From Nocardioides sp. JQ2195 (GTDB taxonomy: Bacteria; Actinomycetota; Actinomycetes; Propionibacteriales; Nocardioidaceae), in NCBI RefSeq assembly GCF_012272695.1, contig NZ_CP050902.1:3410001-3474000 (forward strand): 64,000 nt of DNA, read 5' to 3'. The first letter of the stretch is position 1; every line of letters starts with the position of its first letter. A model generated the notes under the pieces. That model did not search any database. It was not told the origin of the DNA and saw only the letters and a list, made by a program, of their open reading frames with translations. The position numbers and the translations under genes are program-made. Of the stretch, positions 16,349-26,343 are shown piece by piece.

Positions 16349-17065
16349 ATGGCACGAAACGACAAGGTCGCCGAACTCCCCGACGGGCCTCCCGACGCGA
16401 CGGGCCTGACCCCGCGCCAGCAGCGCATCCTGAACAGCATCAGCGACTCCCTCGAGCGCAAGGGCTACCCGCCGAGCATGCGCGAGATCGGCGAGACGGT
16501 CGGCCTGACCAGCTCCTCCTCGGTCTCCCACCAGCTCAAGGTCCTCGAGGCCAAGGGCTTCATCAAGCGCGACCCCAACCGTCCCCGCGCGATCCAGGTG
16601 TTCCTGCCCGAGACGATGGCCCCGGGCCGCGCCGTCGGGTCGGCCGGTGAGTCCGTCATCGACGAGACCGGCATCGGCGACGCGATGCCGTCCGCCACCT
16701 ACGTCCCCGTCGTTGGCCGGATCGCGGCCGGCGGCCCGATCCTGGCCGAGGAGCGTGTCGAGGAGATCTTCCCGCTGCCGAAGACGCTCGTCGGTGAGGG
16801 CACCCTGTTCCTGCTCGAGGTCTCCGGTGACTCGATGATCGACGCCGCCATCTGCAACGGCGACTACGTCGTGGTCCGTCAGGAGCAGACCGCCCGCAAC
16901 GGCGAGATCGTGGCCGCGTTGATCGACGGCGAAGCCACCGTGAAGACCCTGCAGCGGCGCGACGGCGAAGTCTGGCTGATGCCCCACAACGATGCCTACG
17001 AGCCGATCGACGGCAGCAACGCCAGCATCCTCGGCATCGTCACCGCGGTCCTGCGGCGGGTGTGA
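16349..17065 (+). CDS. lexA: SOS repressor LexA
   Basis: 238 residues from ATG 16349 (GGAAGG upstream); an upstream in-frame extension of 22 codons lies next to the LexA box and is unlikely to be translated. The winged helix-turn-helix is at about residues 20-85 ([20 protein letters not shown]). The self-cleavage bond is Ala127-Gly128 (RIAAGGP), and the catalytic pair is Ser162 (SGDSMID) and Lys199 (EATVKT). RecA filaments trigger self-cleavage and derepression. Targets visible here are lexA itself and the LysM gene. Confidence 0.97.
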   Translation: MARNDKVAELPDGPPDATGLTPRQQRILNSISDSLERKGYPPSMREIGETVGLTSSSSVSHQLKVLEAKGFIKRDPNRPRAIQVFLPETMAPGRAVGSAGESVIDETGIGDAMPSATYVPVVGRIAAGGPILAEERVEEIFPLPKTLVGEGTLFLLEVSGDSMIDAAICNGDYVVVRQEQTARNGEIVAALIDGEATVKTLQRRDGEVWLMPHNDAYEPIDGSNASILGIVTAVLRRV

Positions 17066-17079
17066 GCCCCGCGCGGGGC
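17066..17079 (+). terminator. Possible lexA terminator
   Basis: GCCCCGCGCGGGGC directly after the stop codon is a perfect palindrome, but has almost no loop and no T-run. Confidence 0.35.
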
Positions 17080-17128
17080 GTGAGTCGTCAACTGCGTCGA
17101 GGCGGCAAGGGCGTGACAGAATCCGCTC

Positions 17129-18529
17129 ATGCTTCGCACCTCCACCCTTGCTGTCCTCACGCTCGTGGCCGCCGGGCTGTCCACCAGCCCGGCCCACGCT
17201 GACCGGACCAGTGCTGACCGCGGCGGTGCCGACCGCTCCGACGACGTGGTCTCGGCCGCGGGCCAACACCTCGACGGCCAGGTCGTGGACCGGGTGGCCG
17301 ACACGGTGGACCAGACGATCCCGGAGCTGACCGAGCTCCTCGAGTCCGACTCCACGGCCCGCGTGCGCAACGGCCGACTGTTGCACCAGGACACCTTCGA
17401 GCAGGCCGAGTCCACGGTGTCCGAGCACGTCGCGCGGGCCTCGGCACCCCTGTCCCAGACGTTCGAGCTGCACAGCCGTCCCGGCGGCAAACGCACCATC
17501 TATCTCGACTTCAACGGCGAGCGGGTCTGCGACAGTGGCTGGACCGGTCCCGGCGACTGCATCAAGGCCCCCGCCTTCGACACCGACGGGCGCTCCGGGT
17601 TCAGCTCCGGTGAGCTGCGTGCCATCCAGTCCGCGTGGAAGCGCGCGGCCGAGGACTACGCGCCGTTCGCCGTCGACGTCACCACGGAGCGTCCCTCCGC
17701 CGGGGACATCACCCGCTCCGGCAGCGGCGACAAGCGGTTCGGCGTACGTGCCGTGATCACCAGCTCCAACTCGGTGCGCAAACGGGTCTGCGGTGGCCCC
17801 GGCTGTGGTGGCGTGGCGTTCGTCGACATCTTCGATCGGTCCCGGGCCAACCGCTTGCGCGACTTCTGGGTGTTCCCCCGGGAGGTCAACAACCAGCCCC
17901 GCCGGATCGCCGACGTCGTCTCCCACGAAGCCGGCCACACTCTCGGCCTCTCCCACGACGGCACGCGCAGGAGTCCCTACGCGAGCGGCCACGGCATCTG
18001 GGCGCCGTTGATGGGCTCGTCGAACCGCCAGCTCACCCAGTGGAGCCGCGGAGAGTACGCTCACGCCGACAACCGCGAGAACGACCTCTCCGTCATTGCC
18101 TCCAACGGTGCTCCGCGGGTCCGCGACGACCACGGCGGTCGCTCCGGGAGCGCCACCAGGCTGCGTGCTGGGCAGGCCGCGCGGGGTGTGATCAGCAGGG
18201 GCAGCGACACCGACGTCTTCCGGATCAGGACCACCTGCCGGGCCAAGCTCACGGTGCGCGCCCGCAATGCCGGGGAGAGTCCCAACCTCGACATCCGCCT
18301 GACCCTGACCAACAGGGCCGGCCGGGTGCTCGCGCGGCGCAACCCGCTGTCGTCCGCCTCCGGCGAGGCGCGCGGTCTCGACGCGACGTACGCCGGCAAG
18401 CGCCGGGCCGGGGTCTACTTCGTCCGGATCGACGGCGTCGGAGCCCGCGACCCGAGGACGACGGGCTACAGCGACTACGCCAGCCTCGGCAGCTACCGGG
18501 TGACGCTCGACTCCCGCTGCGGCGGCTGA
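17129..18529 (+). CDS. Secreted zinc metallopeptidase (metzincin)
   Basis: 466 residues. An Ala/Leu-rich signal peptide ends in SPAHAD. The zinc site HEAGHTLGLSHD, at about residue 266, is the metzincin pattern HExxHxxGLxH. Before it, RTIYLDFNGE and a Cys-rich stretch (CGGPGCGGVAFVD) resemble reprolysin/M12-like bacterial proteases. The last 120 residues look like a pre-peptidase C-terminal beta domain (DTDVFRI, SPNLDIRLTL, GVYFVRIDGVG). Expected to act outside the cell; substrate unknown. Single gene between lexA and the convergent helicase. Confidence 0.85.
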   Translation: MLRTSTLAVLTLVAAGLSTSPAHADRTSADRGGADRSDDVVSAAGQHLDGQVVDRVADTVDQTIPELTELLESDSTARVRNGRLLHQDTFEQAESTVSEHVARASAPLSQTFELHSRPGGKRTIYLDFNGERVCDSGWTGPGDCIKAPAFDTDGRSGFSSGELRAIQSAWKRAAEDYAPFAVDVTTERPSAGDITRSGSGDKRFGVRAVITSSNSVRKRVCGGPGCGGVAFVDIFDRSRANRLRDFWVFPREVNNQPRRIADVVSHEAGHTLGLSHDGTRRSPYASGHGIWAPLMGSSNRQLTQWSRGEYAHADNRENDLSVIASNGAPRVRDDHGGRSGSATRLRAGQAARGVISRGSDTDVFRIRTTCRAKLTVRARNAGESPNLDIRLTLTNRAGRVLARRNPLSSASGEARGLDATYAGKRRAGVYFVRIDGVGARDPRTTGYSDYASLGSYRVTLDSRCGG

Positions 18530-18575
18530 GCCGGGCGCGCCACCGGGTCGCGAGCTGGCCCGCGGCGCGTCCCGG

Positions 18576-20555
18576 TCAGCCGGCCGCGAGCCGCTTGAGC
18601 GCGTTGCGCGCCACCTGGGGGTCGGCGGTCGTCCACATCGGGGGCAGGCTGGCCTTGAGGAAGTTGCCGTAGCGAGCCGTCACCAGGCGGGGGTCGAGCA
18701 CCGCGACCACGCCTCGGTCAGCGGTGGTCCGGATCAGTCGGCCGGTGCCCTGGGCCAGCAGCAACGCGGCGTGGGTGGCCGCGACCTGCATGAACCCGTT
18801 GCCGCCTGAACGGTCGGCTGCCTTCTGGCGCGCCGACATCAGCGGGTCGTCGGGACGCGGGAACGGGATTCGGTCGATCAGCACCAGCTGGCAGGTCTCC
18901 CCCGGCACGTCGAGGCCCTGCCAGAGACTGAGCGTGCCGAACAGGCAGGTGTGCGGATCGGCGACGAACTGCTTCTGCAGCTCCGCCAGCTGGGCCTCAC
19001 CCTGGGCGAGCGTAGTCAGGTGGGGCAGACGCTTGCGCACCTCCTCCGCGGCGGCCTCGGCGGCCCGTTTGCTCGAGAACAGGCCGAGGGTGCGCCCGTC
19101 GGCGGCGTCGACGAGGTCGACGATCTCGTCGAGCTGCGCCCTCACCAGTCCGTCACGACCCGGCGGGGGCAGGTGCCGGGCGACGTAGAGGATCGCCTGC
19201 TGGCCGTAGTTGAACGGCGAGCCGACGTCGATGCCACGCCAGGGCAGCACGTCCTCGGTGCGGGGCGAGGTCTCTGTGGTCGCGATGCGCTCGTCGGCCT
19301 TGAGCCCGAGGGACGAGGCGACCGTGCTGAAGTCGCCCCCGAGCATCAGGGTCGCCGAGGTGAAGACCACCGTCTTGTCGCTCAGCAGCTTGTCGCGCAT
19401 CGGGCCCCACACCTGGAGCGGCGCCACGCACAGCTGCGGGCCGCCGCGCGAGGGGTCGCGGTCGTTGCGCCAGAGCACGTCGGAGTCGAGGTCGGCGGCC
19501 ATCCGCTCGGCGGTGGTGAAGACCTCCTGCACTCCTCCCTTGGCCTGGTTCTTGCCGGGGTCGCCCTCCTCCCCGGAGTCCTTGGGGATGGCACTGAGGC
19601 AGGCCCGGGCGGCGTCGCGCACGAGCACCAGCGCATCAGCGAGCTGCTCGTCGATGCGGTCGATGCGACCGGGCTCGGTGCGGGCGATGGCGTCCTGGAG
19701 GCTGCCGGCAGCATCGTCGAGGTCGTTGGCCTCGTCACCCTCGACGTAGCGCTGGGCCCGGCGCGCGGCGCGCTCCAGGTCGCCCACGCTCAGCTCGTCG
19801 GTGGCCGCCTGGGTGATCCGGGCGGTCACCTCGTGCGCCTCGTCGACCACGACGACGTCGTACTCCGGGATCATCGGGACGCCCTCGATGGCGTCGATGG
19901 CCAACAGGCTGTGGTTGGTGACGATCAGCTGTGACTCCGCCGCCTTCTCGCGAGCGCGCTCGGCGAAGCACTCCTCCCCGAAGGGGCACTTGGCCTTGCT
20001 CAGGCACTCGCGGTGGCTGACGGAGACCTGCCGCCAGACCTTCTCGGTGTGGCGGGGCGCGTTGTCCTTCTCACCGGTGCCGCCGGTCTCGGACTCCTTC
20101 TCGGCCCACTCGCGCAGCTTGAGCACCTCGGCGCCCATGGAACCGCTGGGCAGCTCCACCAGTGCCCCTTGGTCGTCGGGCGCGCCCTCACGCACCCGGT
20201 GGAGGCAGGCGTAGTTGGAGCGGCCCTTGAGCACGGCGAAGGACGTGTCGATCCCGGGCTTGGCCTTGAGCGCATCGACCAGGCGTGGGATGTCGCGCTC
20301 GACGAGCTGGTGCTGGAGGGCGAGGGTCGCCGTCGCGACGACCACGCGCTTGTCGTGCATCAGGCTGGGCACGAGGTAGGCCAGCGACTTGCCGGTGCCG
20401 GTGCCGGCCTGGACGAGCAGGTGCTCGTCGTCGGTCATCGCCCGGGCCACCGCGTCGGCCATCTGGACCTGGCCGGGACGTTCCTGCCCACCCAGGGCCT
20501 CGACCGCCTCGCCCAGCAGCGCGGCCACCTTGGTGGTCTCGGCTGCTTCAGTCAT
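18576..20555 (-). CDS. DinG/Rad3-family ATP-dependent DNA helicase
   Basis: 659 residues. Walker A AGTGTGKSLAY, DEAH box (VVVDEAHEVT) and motif VI (GTGRLIRTTADRG) are present. Four cysteines between motifs Ia and II (NYACLH, RECLSKAKC, GEECF) fit the iron-sulfur cluster of XPD/DinG helicases, which unwind DNA 5' to 3'. Typical for actinobacterial DinG-like proteins without the exonuclease domain. It converges on the metzincin gene. No LexA box is evident upstream, despite the nearby lexA. Confidence 0.93.
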   Translation of the reverse strand: MTEAAETTKVAALLGEAVEALGGQERPGQVQMADAVARAMTDDEHLLVQAGTGTGKSLAYLVPSLMHDKRVVVATATLALQHQLVERDIPRLVDALKAKPGIDTSFAVLKGRSNYACLHRVREGAPDDQGALVELPSGSMGAEVLKLREWAEKESETGGTGEKDNAPRHTEKVWRQVSVSHRECLSKAKCPFGEECFAERAREKAAESQLIVTNHSLLAIDAIEGVPMIPEYDVVVVDEAHEVTARITQAATDELSVGDLERAARRAQRYVEGDEANDLDDAAGSLQDAIARTEPGRIDRIDEQLADALVLVRDAARACLSAIPKDSGEEGDPGKNQAKGGVQEVFTTAERMAADLDSDVLWRNDRDPSRGGPQLCVAPLQVWGPMRDKLLSDKTVVFTSATLMLGGDFSTVASSLGLKADERIATTETSPRTEDVLPWRGIDVGSPFNYGQQAILYVARHLPPPGRDGLVRAQLDEIVDLVDAADGRTLGLFSSKRAAEAAAEEVRKRLPHLTTLAQGEAQLAELQKQFVADPHTCLFGTLSLWQGLDVPGETCQLVLIDRIPFPRPDDPLMSARQKAADRSGGNGFMQVAATHAALLLAQGTGRLIRTTADRGVVAVLDPRLVTARYGNFLKASLPPMWTTADPQVARNALKRLAAG

Positions 20556-20672
20556 CGCTCACTCCAGTCGCATCCATCGGGCTTGCCGGCACCCCGAAAC
20601 CCTAGCCGCCACCACGGACACCCGCTGTCGCCCCGGGTGCAGTCCCGGGTGTCCTCGCGCGTGCGACGCGGC

Positions 20673-20725
20673 GTCCGTGTCACTCCACCAGCGACTGGTC
20701 ACGTGCGGAGTGACACCAGCACCAC
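20673..20725. repeat. 53-bp hairpin element, copy 1
   Basis: Outer arms GTGTCACTCC/GGAGTGACAC (10 bp, perfect) enclose an inner ACCAG-CG-ACTGGT hairpin, and the tail CAGCACCAC follows. It is 83% identical (44 of 53) to 27797-27849. A separate 18-bp direct repeat (GTGCCGGCGTACGACGCG) lies just beyond at 20753 and 20776. Confidence 0.85.
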
Positions 20726-20813
20726 CCACGAGCCGACGCACGACGCGCGCACGTGCCGGCGTACGACGCGCCCAGGTGCCGGCGTACGACGCGACGCGCG
20801 CAGCGAGCCGGGA

Positions 20814-23099
20814 TCAGACGACGGCGCCCGAGTCCTCCGGGTTGCGCTCCTTCTTCTGCTTCTTCTCCCGCGAGAACGGCGAGAGCTTCTGCAGGTAGAT
20901 CAGCGCCGGGGTCGCGGAGAACACCGAGGAGTAGGTACCGATGATCAGGCCCAGCAGCAGCGCGATCGCGAAGTCCTGCAGCGAGTCGCCACCGAGGAAC
21001 GCGAGCGCGGCCAGGATGAACATGGCGCCGAGACCGGTGTTGATGGTGCGCGGCATCGTCTCGATGCAGGCGGTGTTGCTGACCTCGGAGAAGGTACCGG
21101 TCCGGGTTCCCTGCCAGCGTTCTCGAATCCGGTCGAAGACGACCACGGTGTCGTTGACCGACAGACCGACGATGGTCAGCGCCGAGGCGAGGAAGATGCC
21201 GTCGATGGGCTTGTCGAGCCACGCGAAGATGCCGGTCACGATGATCACGTCGTGGAACATCGCACCCACGGCCGACACGGCGAAGGTCCAGTGGAACCGG
21301 AAGGCCAGATAGATCATCTGCGCGATCAGGGCGATGATGAACGCCCAGAGCGCCTTCTCCTTCAGCTCCTGGCCCAGGCTGGCCGCAACCGTGTCGTCGC
21401 TGTACTGCGTGGTCTTGCCGGCCTCGTTGGCCAGCCCCTCCTCAATCTCCGCCTTCTGGGCGTCGGAGATGTCGCCGGCGCGGATCGAGACCCGCTCGAC
21501 GTCGTCGCTGCCCTTGACGATCTGCACGACGGCCTCGGGCAGGCCGACGCCGGAGACCACGTCACGCGCCTTGTCGGCCGTGATCGCCTTCTGGGTGGTG
21601 TACTCGAGCGAGCGACCACCGGTGAACTCGAGGCCGTAGTTGAGGCCGTGGCCGAAGATGCCGACCAGCGCGAGGATCAGGGCGGCACCCGAGATGCCGA
21701 GCCAGAGCTTGCCCTTGTCCATGATGTTCGGGTTCTTCTTGGTCAACCAGGTGCGTGCCCGGCCGACGTTGGCCAGACCGGTGATCTGGGGACGCTTGGC
21801 CACGAACTTGGTGGTCACGCCGATCTCGGTGAGCACGCGGGCGATCACCAGCGCGGAGATCATCGACGCGATGACACCGATCGCCAACGTGACACCGAAG
21901 CCCTTGACCGACCCGGAGGCCAGCAGGAACAGCAGCAGGGCAGCCAGCAGCGTGGTGACGTTGGAGTCGATGATCGCTGTCCACGCCTTGTTGAACCCGA
22001 TCTGGAGGGCACGGCGCATGCCGGCCTTCGGGTTCTCGGCATACTCCTCCCTCGCTCTCTCGAAGACCAGCACGTTGGCGTCGATGGCCAGACCGATGGC
22101 GAGCACGAAGCCGGCCAGGCCCGGGAGGGTCAGCGTGGACCCCAGGGCCAGCAGCATCGCGTAGGAGAGGACGGCGTAGGAGGTCAGCGCGATCGCGGCG
22201 AGGAAGCCCACGAAGCGGTAGACGATGATGATGAAGAGGCCGGTGATGATCAGGCCGATGACGCCGGCCTCGGCGGAGGACTTGATGGCGGCGTCACCGA
22301 GGGTCGGGCCCACGGTGCTCTGCGAGATGATCTTGACCGGGATCGGCAGGGCGCCGCCCTCGATCAGGATGGCCAGGTCCTTGGCCTCGCTCTCGCTGAA
22401 GCTGCCGGTGATGCTGGTGCCGTTGTCGATGCGACCACCACAGGACACGTCGACCGTCGGCGAGGAGATGATCTCCTTGTCGAGGACGATCGCGATGCGG
22501 TTGGCGTCGCCCGTGGCGCAGGCCGCCTTGGCGCTCAGGTCACCGAACGCGTCGTTGCCCTTGCCGGTGAAGTCGACCGCCACCTGCCAGCCGACCCCGT
22601 CCTGCCGGGTGCCGGCGTCGGCGCCCTCGATGTCCTCACCGGTCAGCTGGGCCGGGGCCAGCTCGAGGAACTGGCCGGAGTCGGTGTCCTGGAGGATCTC
22701 GTCACCGGGCTTGGTGGGCTTCGCGTCCTTGGACGCGGCCGCGGCCACCACCGGGTGCACGCTCAGCTGGGCGGTCTTGCCGATCGCCTCGACCGCACGG
22801 GACGGGTCCTGGAGGTCGGGGAGCTCGACCAGGATGCGGTCCTCACCGACGCGGGTCAGGGTCGGCTCGGAGACACCGAGGGCGTCGACTCGACCACGGA
22901 GGATCTCGATCGCACGATCGACCGACTCAGCATTCGCCTCGACCCGGTCCGTGCTCTCGGCCTGCAACATGATCTGCGTTCCACCGCGCAGGTCGAGCCC
23001 CAGCCGGGGCTTGACGTTCATGGCGATGGCCACACATCCGGCGAGGAGACCGAGGACAAGCAGGAGTCGGATGAATGCGCCACGTGACATGAGCGACAT
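20814..23099 (-). CDS. secDF: Fused SecD-SecF protein-export membrane protein
   Basis: 761 residues from ATG 23099 (GGGGGA upstream). The SecD half carries LGLDLRGGTQIMLQ, an outside P1 region and six helices with the IDANVLVFER motif; the SecF half starts near residue 480 with GLEFTGGRSLEY and contains SVNDTVVVFDRIRE. SecDF uses the proton gradient to pull exported proteins through SecYEG. Most actinobacteria have separate secD and secF next to yajC and ruvB. Here a single fused gene stands without yajC, so it may be an additional, laterally acquired copy. Confidence 0.93.
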   Translation of the reverse strand: MSLMSRGAFIRLLLVLGLLAGCVAIAMNVKPRLGLDLRGGTQIMLQAESTDRVEANAESVDRAIEILRGRVDALGVSEPTLTRVGEDRILVELPDLQDPSRAVEAIGKTAQLSVHPVVAAAASKDAKPTKPGDEILQDTDSGQFLELAPAQLTGEDIEGADAGTRQDGVGWQVAVDFTGKGNDAFGDLSAKAACATGDANRIAIVLDKEIISSPTVDVSCGGRIDNGTSITGSFSESEAKDLAILIEGGALPIPVKIISQSTVGPTLGDAAIKSSAEAGVIGLIITGLFIIIVYRFVGFLAAIALTSYAVLSYAMLLALGSTLTLPGLAGFVLAIGLAIDANVLVFERAREEYAENPKAGMRRALQIGFNKAWTAIIDSNVTTLLAALLLFLLASGSVKGFGVTLAIGVIASMISALVIARVLTEIGVTTKFVAKRPQITGLANVGRARTWLTKKNPNIMDKGKLWLGISGAALILALVGIFGHGLNYGLEFTGGRSLEYTTQKAITADKARDVVSGVGLPEAVVQIVKGSDDVERVSIRAGDISDAQKAEIEEGLANEAGKTTQYSDDTVAASLGQELKEKALWAFIIALIAQMIYLAFRFHWTFAVSAVGAMFHDVIIVTGIFAWLDKPIDGIFLASALTIVGLSVNDTVVVFDRIRERWQGTRTGTFSEVSNTACIETMPRTINTGLGAMFILAALAFLGGDSLQDFAIALLLGLIIGTYSSVFSATPALIYLQKLSPFSREKKQKKERNPEDSGAVV

Positions 23100-23203
23100 C
23101 TTCCCCCACACCTCCAAGTCACCACGAATCGGGATCCAGCCGAAATGAATCCGTTACCTTCTGCGACCACGGCTGCCCCCGGGCTCCGGGCCCGAGCGGG
23201 GAA

Positions 23204-23899
23204 TCAGCCGGCCAGGGCGTCCGCCACCGCGGCACCGAGCTCGCGGTGGCCCTGCGGGGTGAGGTGGAGATCGCCGTCGAGGTAGTCGAGGTCGAGGTCG
23301 ATCATCGACAGGTAGCGGACCCCGGCGGCGCTCATCTCCCGGGCCAGCACCTTGTCGACGTGGGCGGCTGCGGGCATCCGCGACGGGGCCGGGACCGGGC
23401 CGACCACGACCACCTCGAGGCCCTGCAGCTGCGCCAGCACCCGGCGTACGCCGGCGCGGATCGCGGCGTCGCTGGAGCGCACGTCGTTCAGGCCGCCCTG
23501 GACCACGACGAGGTCGGCTCCGTCCCGGACCGCGCGGGCCGCGCGATCGGCGTAGGAGACGTTTCCGCAGGTGCTGGCGTGGGCGCTGAACCCGGAGCCG
23601 GAGAAGCCGTGGACGTGCACCTCGCCGTTCAGCTCACGTGGCCACGAGCGGGCCGGGTCGTCGAGGCCGAGTCCGGCGGAGTAGGAGTCGCCGATCACCA
23701 CGACCCGCTGCCCGGTGCCGGTGACCACGGCCTCGCGCGCCTGCGAGGCGAGCGAGAAGCGCTCGCACTTGGAGACGTCCTCACTCGTGGCGCGCTCGAA
23801 CGCGGCGTACGACAACGCCAGCAACGACGCCATCGCGACCAACGCGACCACGCGCGTCGCCCAGCGCAGCCTCGAACCCCGGACCACGAACTCCCCCAC
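23204..23899 (-). CDS. Secreted SGNH/GDSL hydrolase
   Basis: 231 residues with an N-terminal membrane/signal segment (VVALVAMASLLALSYAAF). The GDS block is VVVIGDSYSAGLGL (nucleophile Ser), block III is GGLNDVRSS, and block V is DGDLHLTPQGH with Asp and His. Two cysteines (KCERF, TCGNVS) could pair. Family members are esterases or deacetylases acting on cell-surface substrates; the substrate here is unknown. Confidence 0.85.
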   Translation of the reverse strand: MGEFVVRGSRLRWATRVVALVAMASLLALSYAAFERATSEDVSKCERFSLASQAREAVVTGTGQRVVVIGDSYSAGLGLDDPARSWPRELNGEVHVHGFSGSGFSAHASTCGNVSYADRAARAVRDGADLVVVQGGLNDVRSSDAAIRAGVRRVLAQLQGLEVVVVGPVPAPSRMPAAAHVDKVLAREMSAAGVRYLSMIDLDLDYLDGDLHLTPQGHRELGAAVADALAG

Positions 23900-23943
23900 G
23901 CCTCAATTGTCCCCCAGCCACGCCCACGTCGTGGCCCTTTTGT

Positions 23944-25434
23944 TCAGACGGCGTACGCCGCCAGCTCGCCGGCCAGCCCCTCGTGGGCCCGGCCCTTGAC
24001 GAGACTGCCCTCGGCGGTGTGCTCCAGGGACTCGATCTCGCCCTGCTGGTGCAGCTTGTTGATCAGGTCTCCGCGCTCATACGGCAGCAACGCGCTGAAC
24101 GCGACGCTCGGCCGGGGCAGCTCGGACTCGATCAGCGCCAGCGCCTCGCGGATGCCCTCCCCGGTCTTCGCGCTGACCACGACCGAGTGCGGTTCGCGGG
24201 CCCGGAGCCGGGCCAGCACCATCGGGTCGGCCGCGTCGGCCTTGTTGACCACGATCAGCTCGGGGACCTTGCTCGCCTCGATCTCGGCGAACACCTCGCG
24301 CACGGCCGCGATCTGGCCCTCGGGATCGGGGTGCGACCCGTCGACGACGTGCAGGATCAGGTCGGAGTCGGCGACCTCCTCCAGCGTCGAGCGGAATGCC
24401 TCGACGAGCTGGTGCGGCAGGTGGCGGACGAAGCCGACCGTGTCGCTCATCGTGTAGATCCGGCCGTCCGAGGTCGTCGTACGCCGGGTGGTCGGGTCGA
24501 GCGTCGCGAACAGCGAGTCCTCCACCAGCACCCCGGCGTCGGTGAGCCGGTTGAGCAGCGACGACTTGCCGGCGTTGGTGTAGCCGGCGATCGCCACCGA
24601 CGGGATCGCGTTGCGCTGGCGCTCGGCGCGCTTGGTGTCGCGGGTGCCCTTCATCGCCTTGAGCTCGCGACGGAGCTTGGCGATCTTGGTGTTGATCCGG
24701 CGCCGGTCGGTCTCGATCTTGGTCTCACCGGGGCCGCGGCCACCGATGCCCTCGCCGCCGGCCGCGCGGCCACCTGCCTGCCGGGAGAGGTTGCCACCCC
24801 AGCCACGCAGTCGCTGCTTCATGTACTGCAGCTGCGCCAGCTCGACCTGTGCCTGGCCCTCCTTGCTCTTCGCGTGCTGGGCGAAGATGTCGAGGATCAG
24901 GGCGGTGCGGTCGATCGCCTTGACCTTGAGCTTGTCCTCGAGGTTCCTCAGCTGGCTGGGCGCGAGGTCGCCGTCGAGGATCACCGTGTCGGCACCGGTG
25001 GCCTGGACGATCTCGCGCAGGCCGTCGACCTTGCCGCGGCCGATGTAGGTCGCGGGGTCGGGCTTCTGCCGTCGCTGGTAGACGTTGTCGAGCACCTCGG
25101 AGCCGGCGGTCTCGGCCAGCAGGGCGAGCTCGGCCATCGAGTTCTCGGCGTCCTCCACGGAGCCCTCGGTCCACACCCCGACGAGCACGACCCGCTCGAG
25201 GCGCAGCTGGCGGTACTCGACCTCGGTGATGTCCTCGAGCTCGGTGCGCAACCCGGCGACCCGGCGCAGGGCGTGGCGCTCGGCCAGGTCCTGGTCGCCG
25301 GTGGTGAGCTCGGGGTCGGGTCCGTCCGCGGAGACCACGTCATCGGCGTAGCCGGACTCGAAGTCCTCGTCGTCCCACGCGTCGGTCTCGGCGAGCTCGG
25401 CGTCGAGGGAGAAGTCTTCAGATGCGTTCGTCAT
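23944..25434 (-). CDS. hflX: Ribosome-associated GTPase HflX
   Basis: 496 residues. The N-terminal HflX domain (ERVVLVGVWTEG, DTVILDGDLAPSQLRNLE) leads to the glycine-rich linker (GIGGRGPGETKIETDRR) and the G domain: G1 GYTNAGKSSLLN, G3 DTVGFV, G4 VVNKAD. HflX splits stalled 70S ribosomes. The long acidic N-terminus (about 60 residues) is usual in actinobacteria. It stands in the conserved miaB-miaA-dapF-hflX-lexA neighbourhood. Confidence 0.96.
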   Translation of the reverse strand: MTNASEDFSLDAELAETDAWDDEDFESGYADDVVSADGPDPELTTGDQDLAERHALRRVAGLRTELEDITEVEYRQLRLERVVLVGVWTEGSVEDAENSMAELALLAETAGSEVLDNVYQRRQKPDPATYIGRGKVDGLREIVQATGADTVILDGDLAPSQLRNLEDKLKVKAIDRTALILDIFAQHAKSKEGQAQVELAQLQYMKQRLRGWGGNLSRQAGGRAAGGEGIGGRGPGETKIETDRRRINTKIAKLRRELKAMKGTRDTKRAERQRNAIPSVAIAGYTNAGKSSLLNRLTDAGVLVEDSLFATLDPTTRRTTTSDGRIYTMSDTVGFVRHLPHQLVEAFRSTLEEVADSDLILHVVDGSHPDPEGQIAAVREVFAEIEASKVPELIVVNKADAADPMVLARLRAREPHSVVVSAKTGEGIREALALIESELPRPSVAFSALLPYERGDLINKLHQQGEIESLEHTAEGSLVKGRAHEGLAGELAAYAV

Positions 25435-25556
25435 ATGCCCTCAAGAGTAGGCCCCTCTCAGGCCTTGCGCTAACGGTTTCAGTGGCGGCCCGGCCCGGAT
25501 GGGCGTGCTCCTGGGCGCTCGGACCGACGAAGGTTCGGGTCAGACCGGCCCGCGCC

Positions 25557-26333
25557 TCACTTGGGGGGCATCCGGATGCCGCCGTCGACGCGAATGACCT
25601 CACCGTTCATGTAGGAGTTCGTCACGCACTCGATGACCATGCTGGCCAGCTCGTCCGGGACGCCCAGGCGCTTGGGGAACAGCACGCTCTCGCCCAGCTT
25701 GGCCTTGAACTGCTCCGAGGCCTCGCCCTCGCCGTAGATCGGCGTGTCGATCAGCCCCGGCGCCACCGTGTTGACGCGGATCCCCGCCGAGGACAGGTCA
25801 CGGGCGATCGGCAGGGTCATCCCGACGACGCCGCCCTTGGAGGCCGAGTAGGAGGCCTGGCCGATCTGGCCGTCGAAGGCGGCCACCGAGGCCATGTTGA
25901 CCACCACCCCGCGCTGGCCGTCGGCGTCGGGCTCATTGCGGCTCATCGCGGTGGCGGCCAGGCGCAGTGCGTCGAACGTGCCGATCAGGTTGATCCCGAT
26001 CACCTTGGTGAAGGCAGCCAGGTCGTGGGCCGAGTCGAACTCGCCGTCACGGCCGATGGTGCGCTGCGCCCAGCCGATGCCGGCGGAGTTGACCAGCACC
26101 CGGAGCGGGCCGAGCTCCGCTGCCTTGGCGACCGCGTTCTTGATCTGCTCGGTGTCGGTCACGTCGACGCCGACGAAGGCACCGCCGACCTCGTCCGCCA
26201 GGGCCTCGCCCTTCTCGGCGTTGAGGTCGGCGACGACCACCTTCGCGCCCTTGGCGGCGAGCTGGCGGACCACGGCAGCACCGATTCCCGAGGCGCCGCC
26301 GGTGACGATTGCACTTGCTCCTGTGATGTCCAT
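25557..26333 (-). CDS. SDR-family dehydrogenase, 3-hydroxyacyl-CoA dehydrogenase type 2-like
   Basis: 258 residues. The NAD site TGGASGIGAAV, NSAG motif, catalytic Ser (NMASVAAFDG) and Tyr/Lys (YSASKGG) are all present, and the ending RVDGGIRMPPK is typical for HSD10-like enzymes that oxidise 3-hydroxyacyl-CoA in beta-oxidation. It lies ten bases after dapF on the same strand, so the two are likely co-transcribed. Substrate assignment is by similarity. Confidence 0.88.
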   Translation of the reverse strand: MDITGASAIVTGGASGIGAAVVRQLAAKGAKVVVADLNAEKGEALADEVGGAFVGVDVTDTEQIKNAVAKAAELGPLRVLVNSAGIGWAQRTIGRDGEFDSAHDLAAFTKVIGINLIGTFDALRLAATAMSRNEPDADGQRGVVVNMASVAAFDGQIGQASYSASKGGVVGMTLPIARDLSSAGIRVNTVAPGLIDTPIYGEGEASEQFKAKLGESVLFPKRLGVPDELASMVIECVTNSYMNGEVIRVDGGIRMPPK

Positions 26334-26343
26334 GCCGGGGAGC

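Noticed and set aside
20013..23087. 1024-codon open frame on the plus strand
   Set aside because: Antisense to the helicase and secDF genes and spans both; no recognisable domain.
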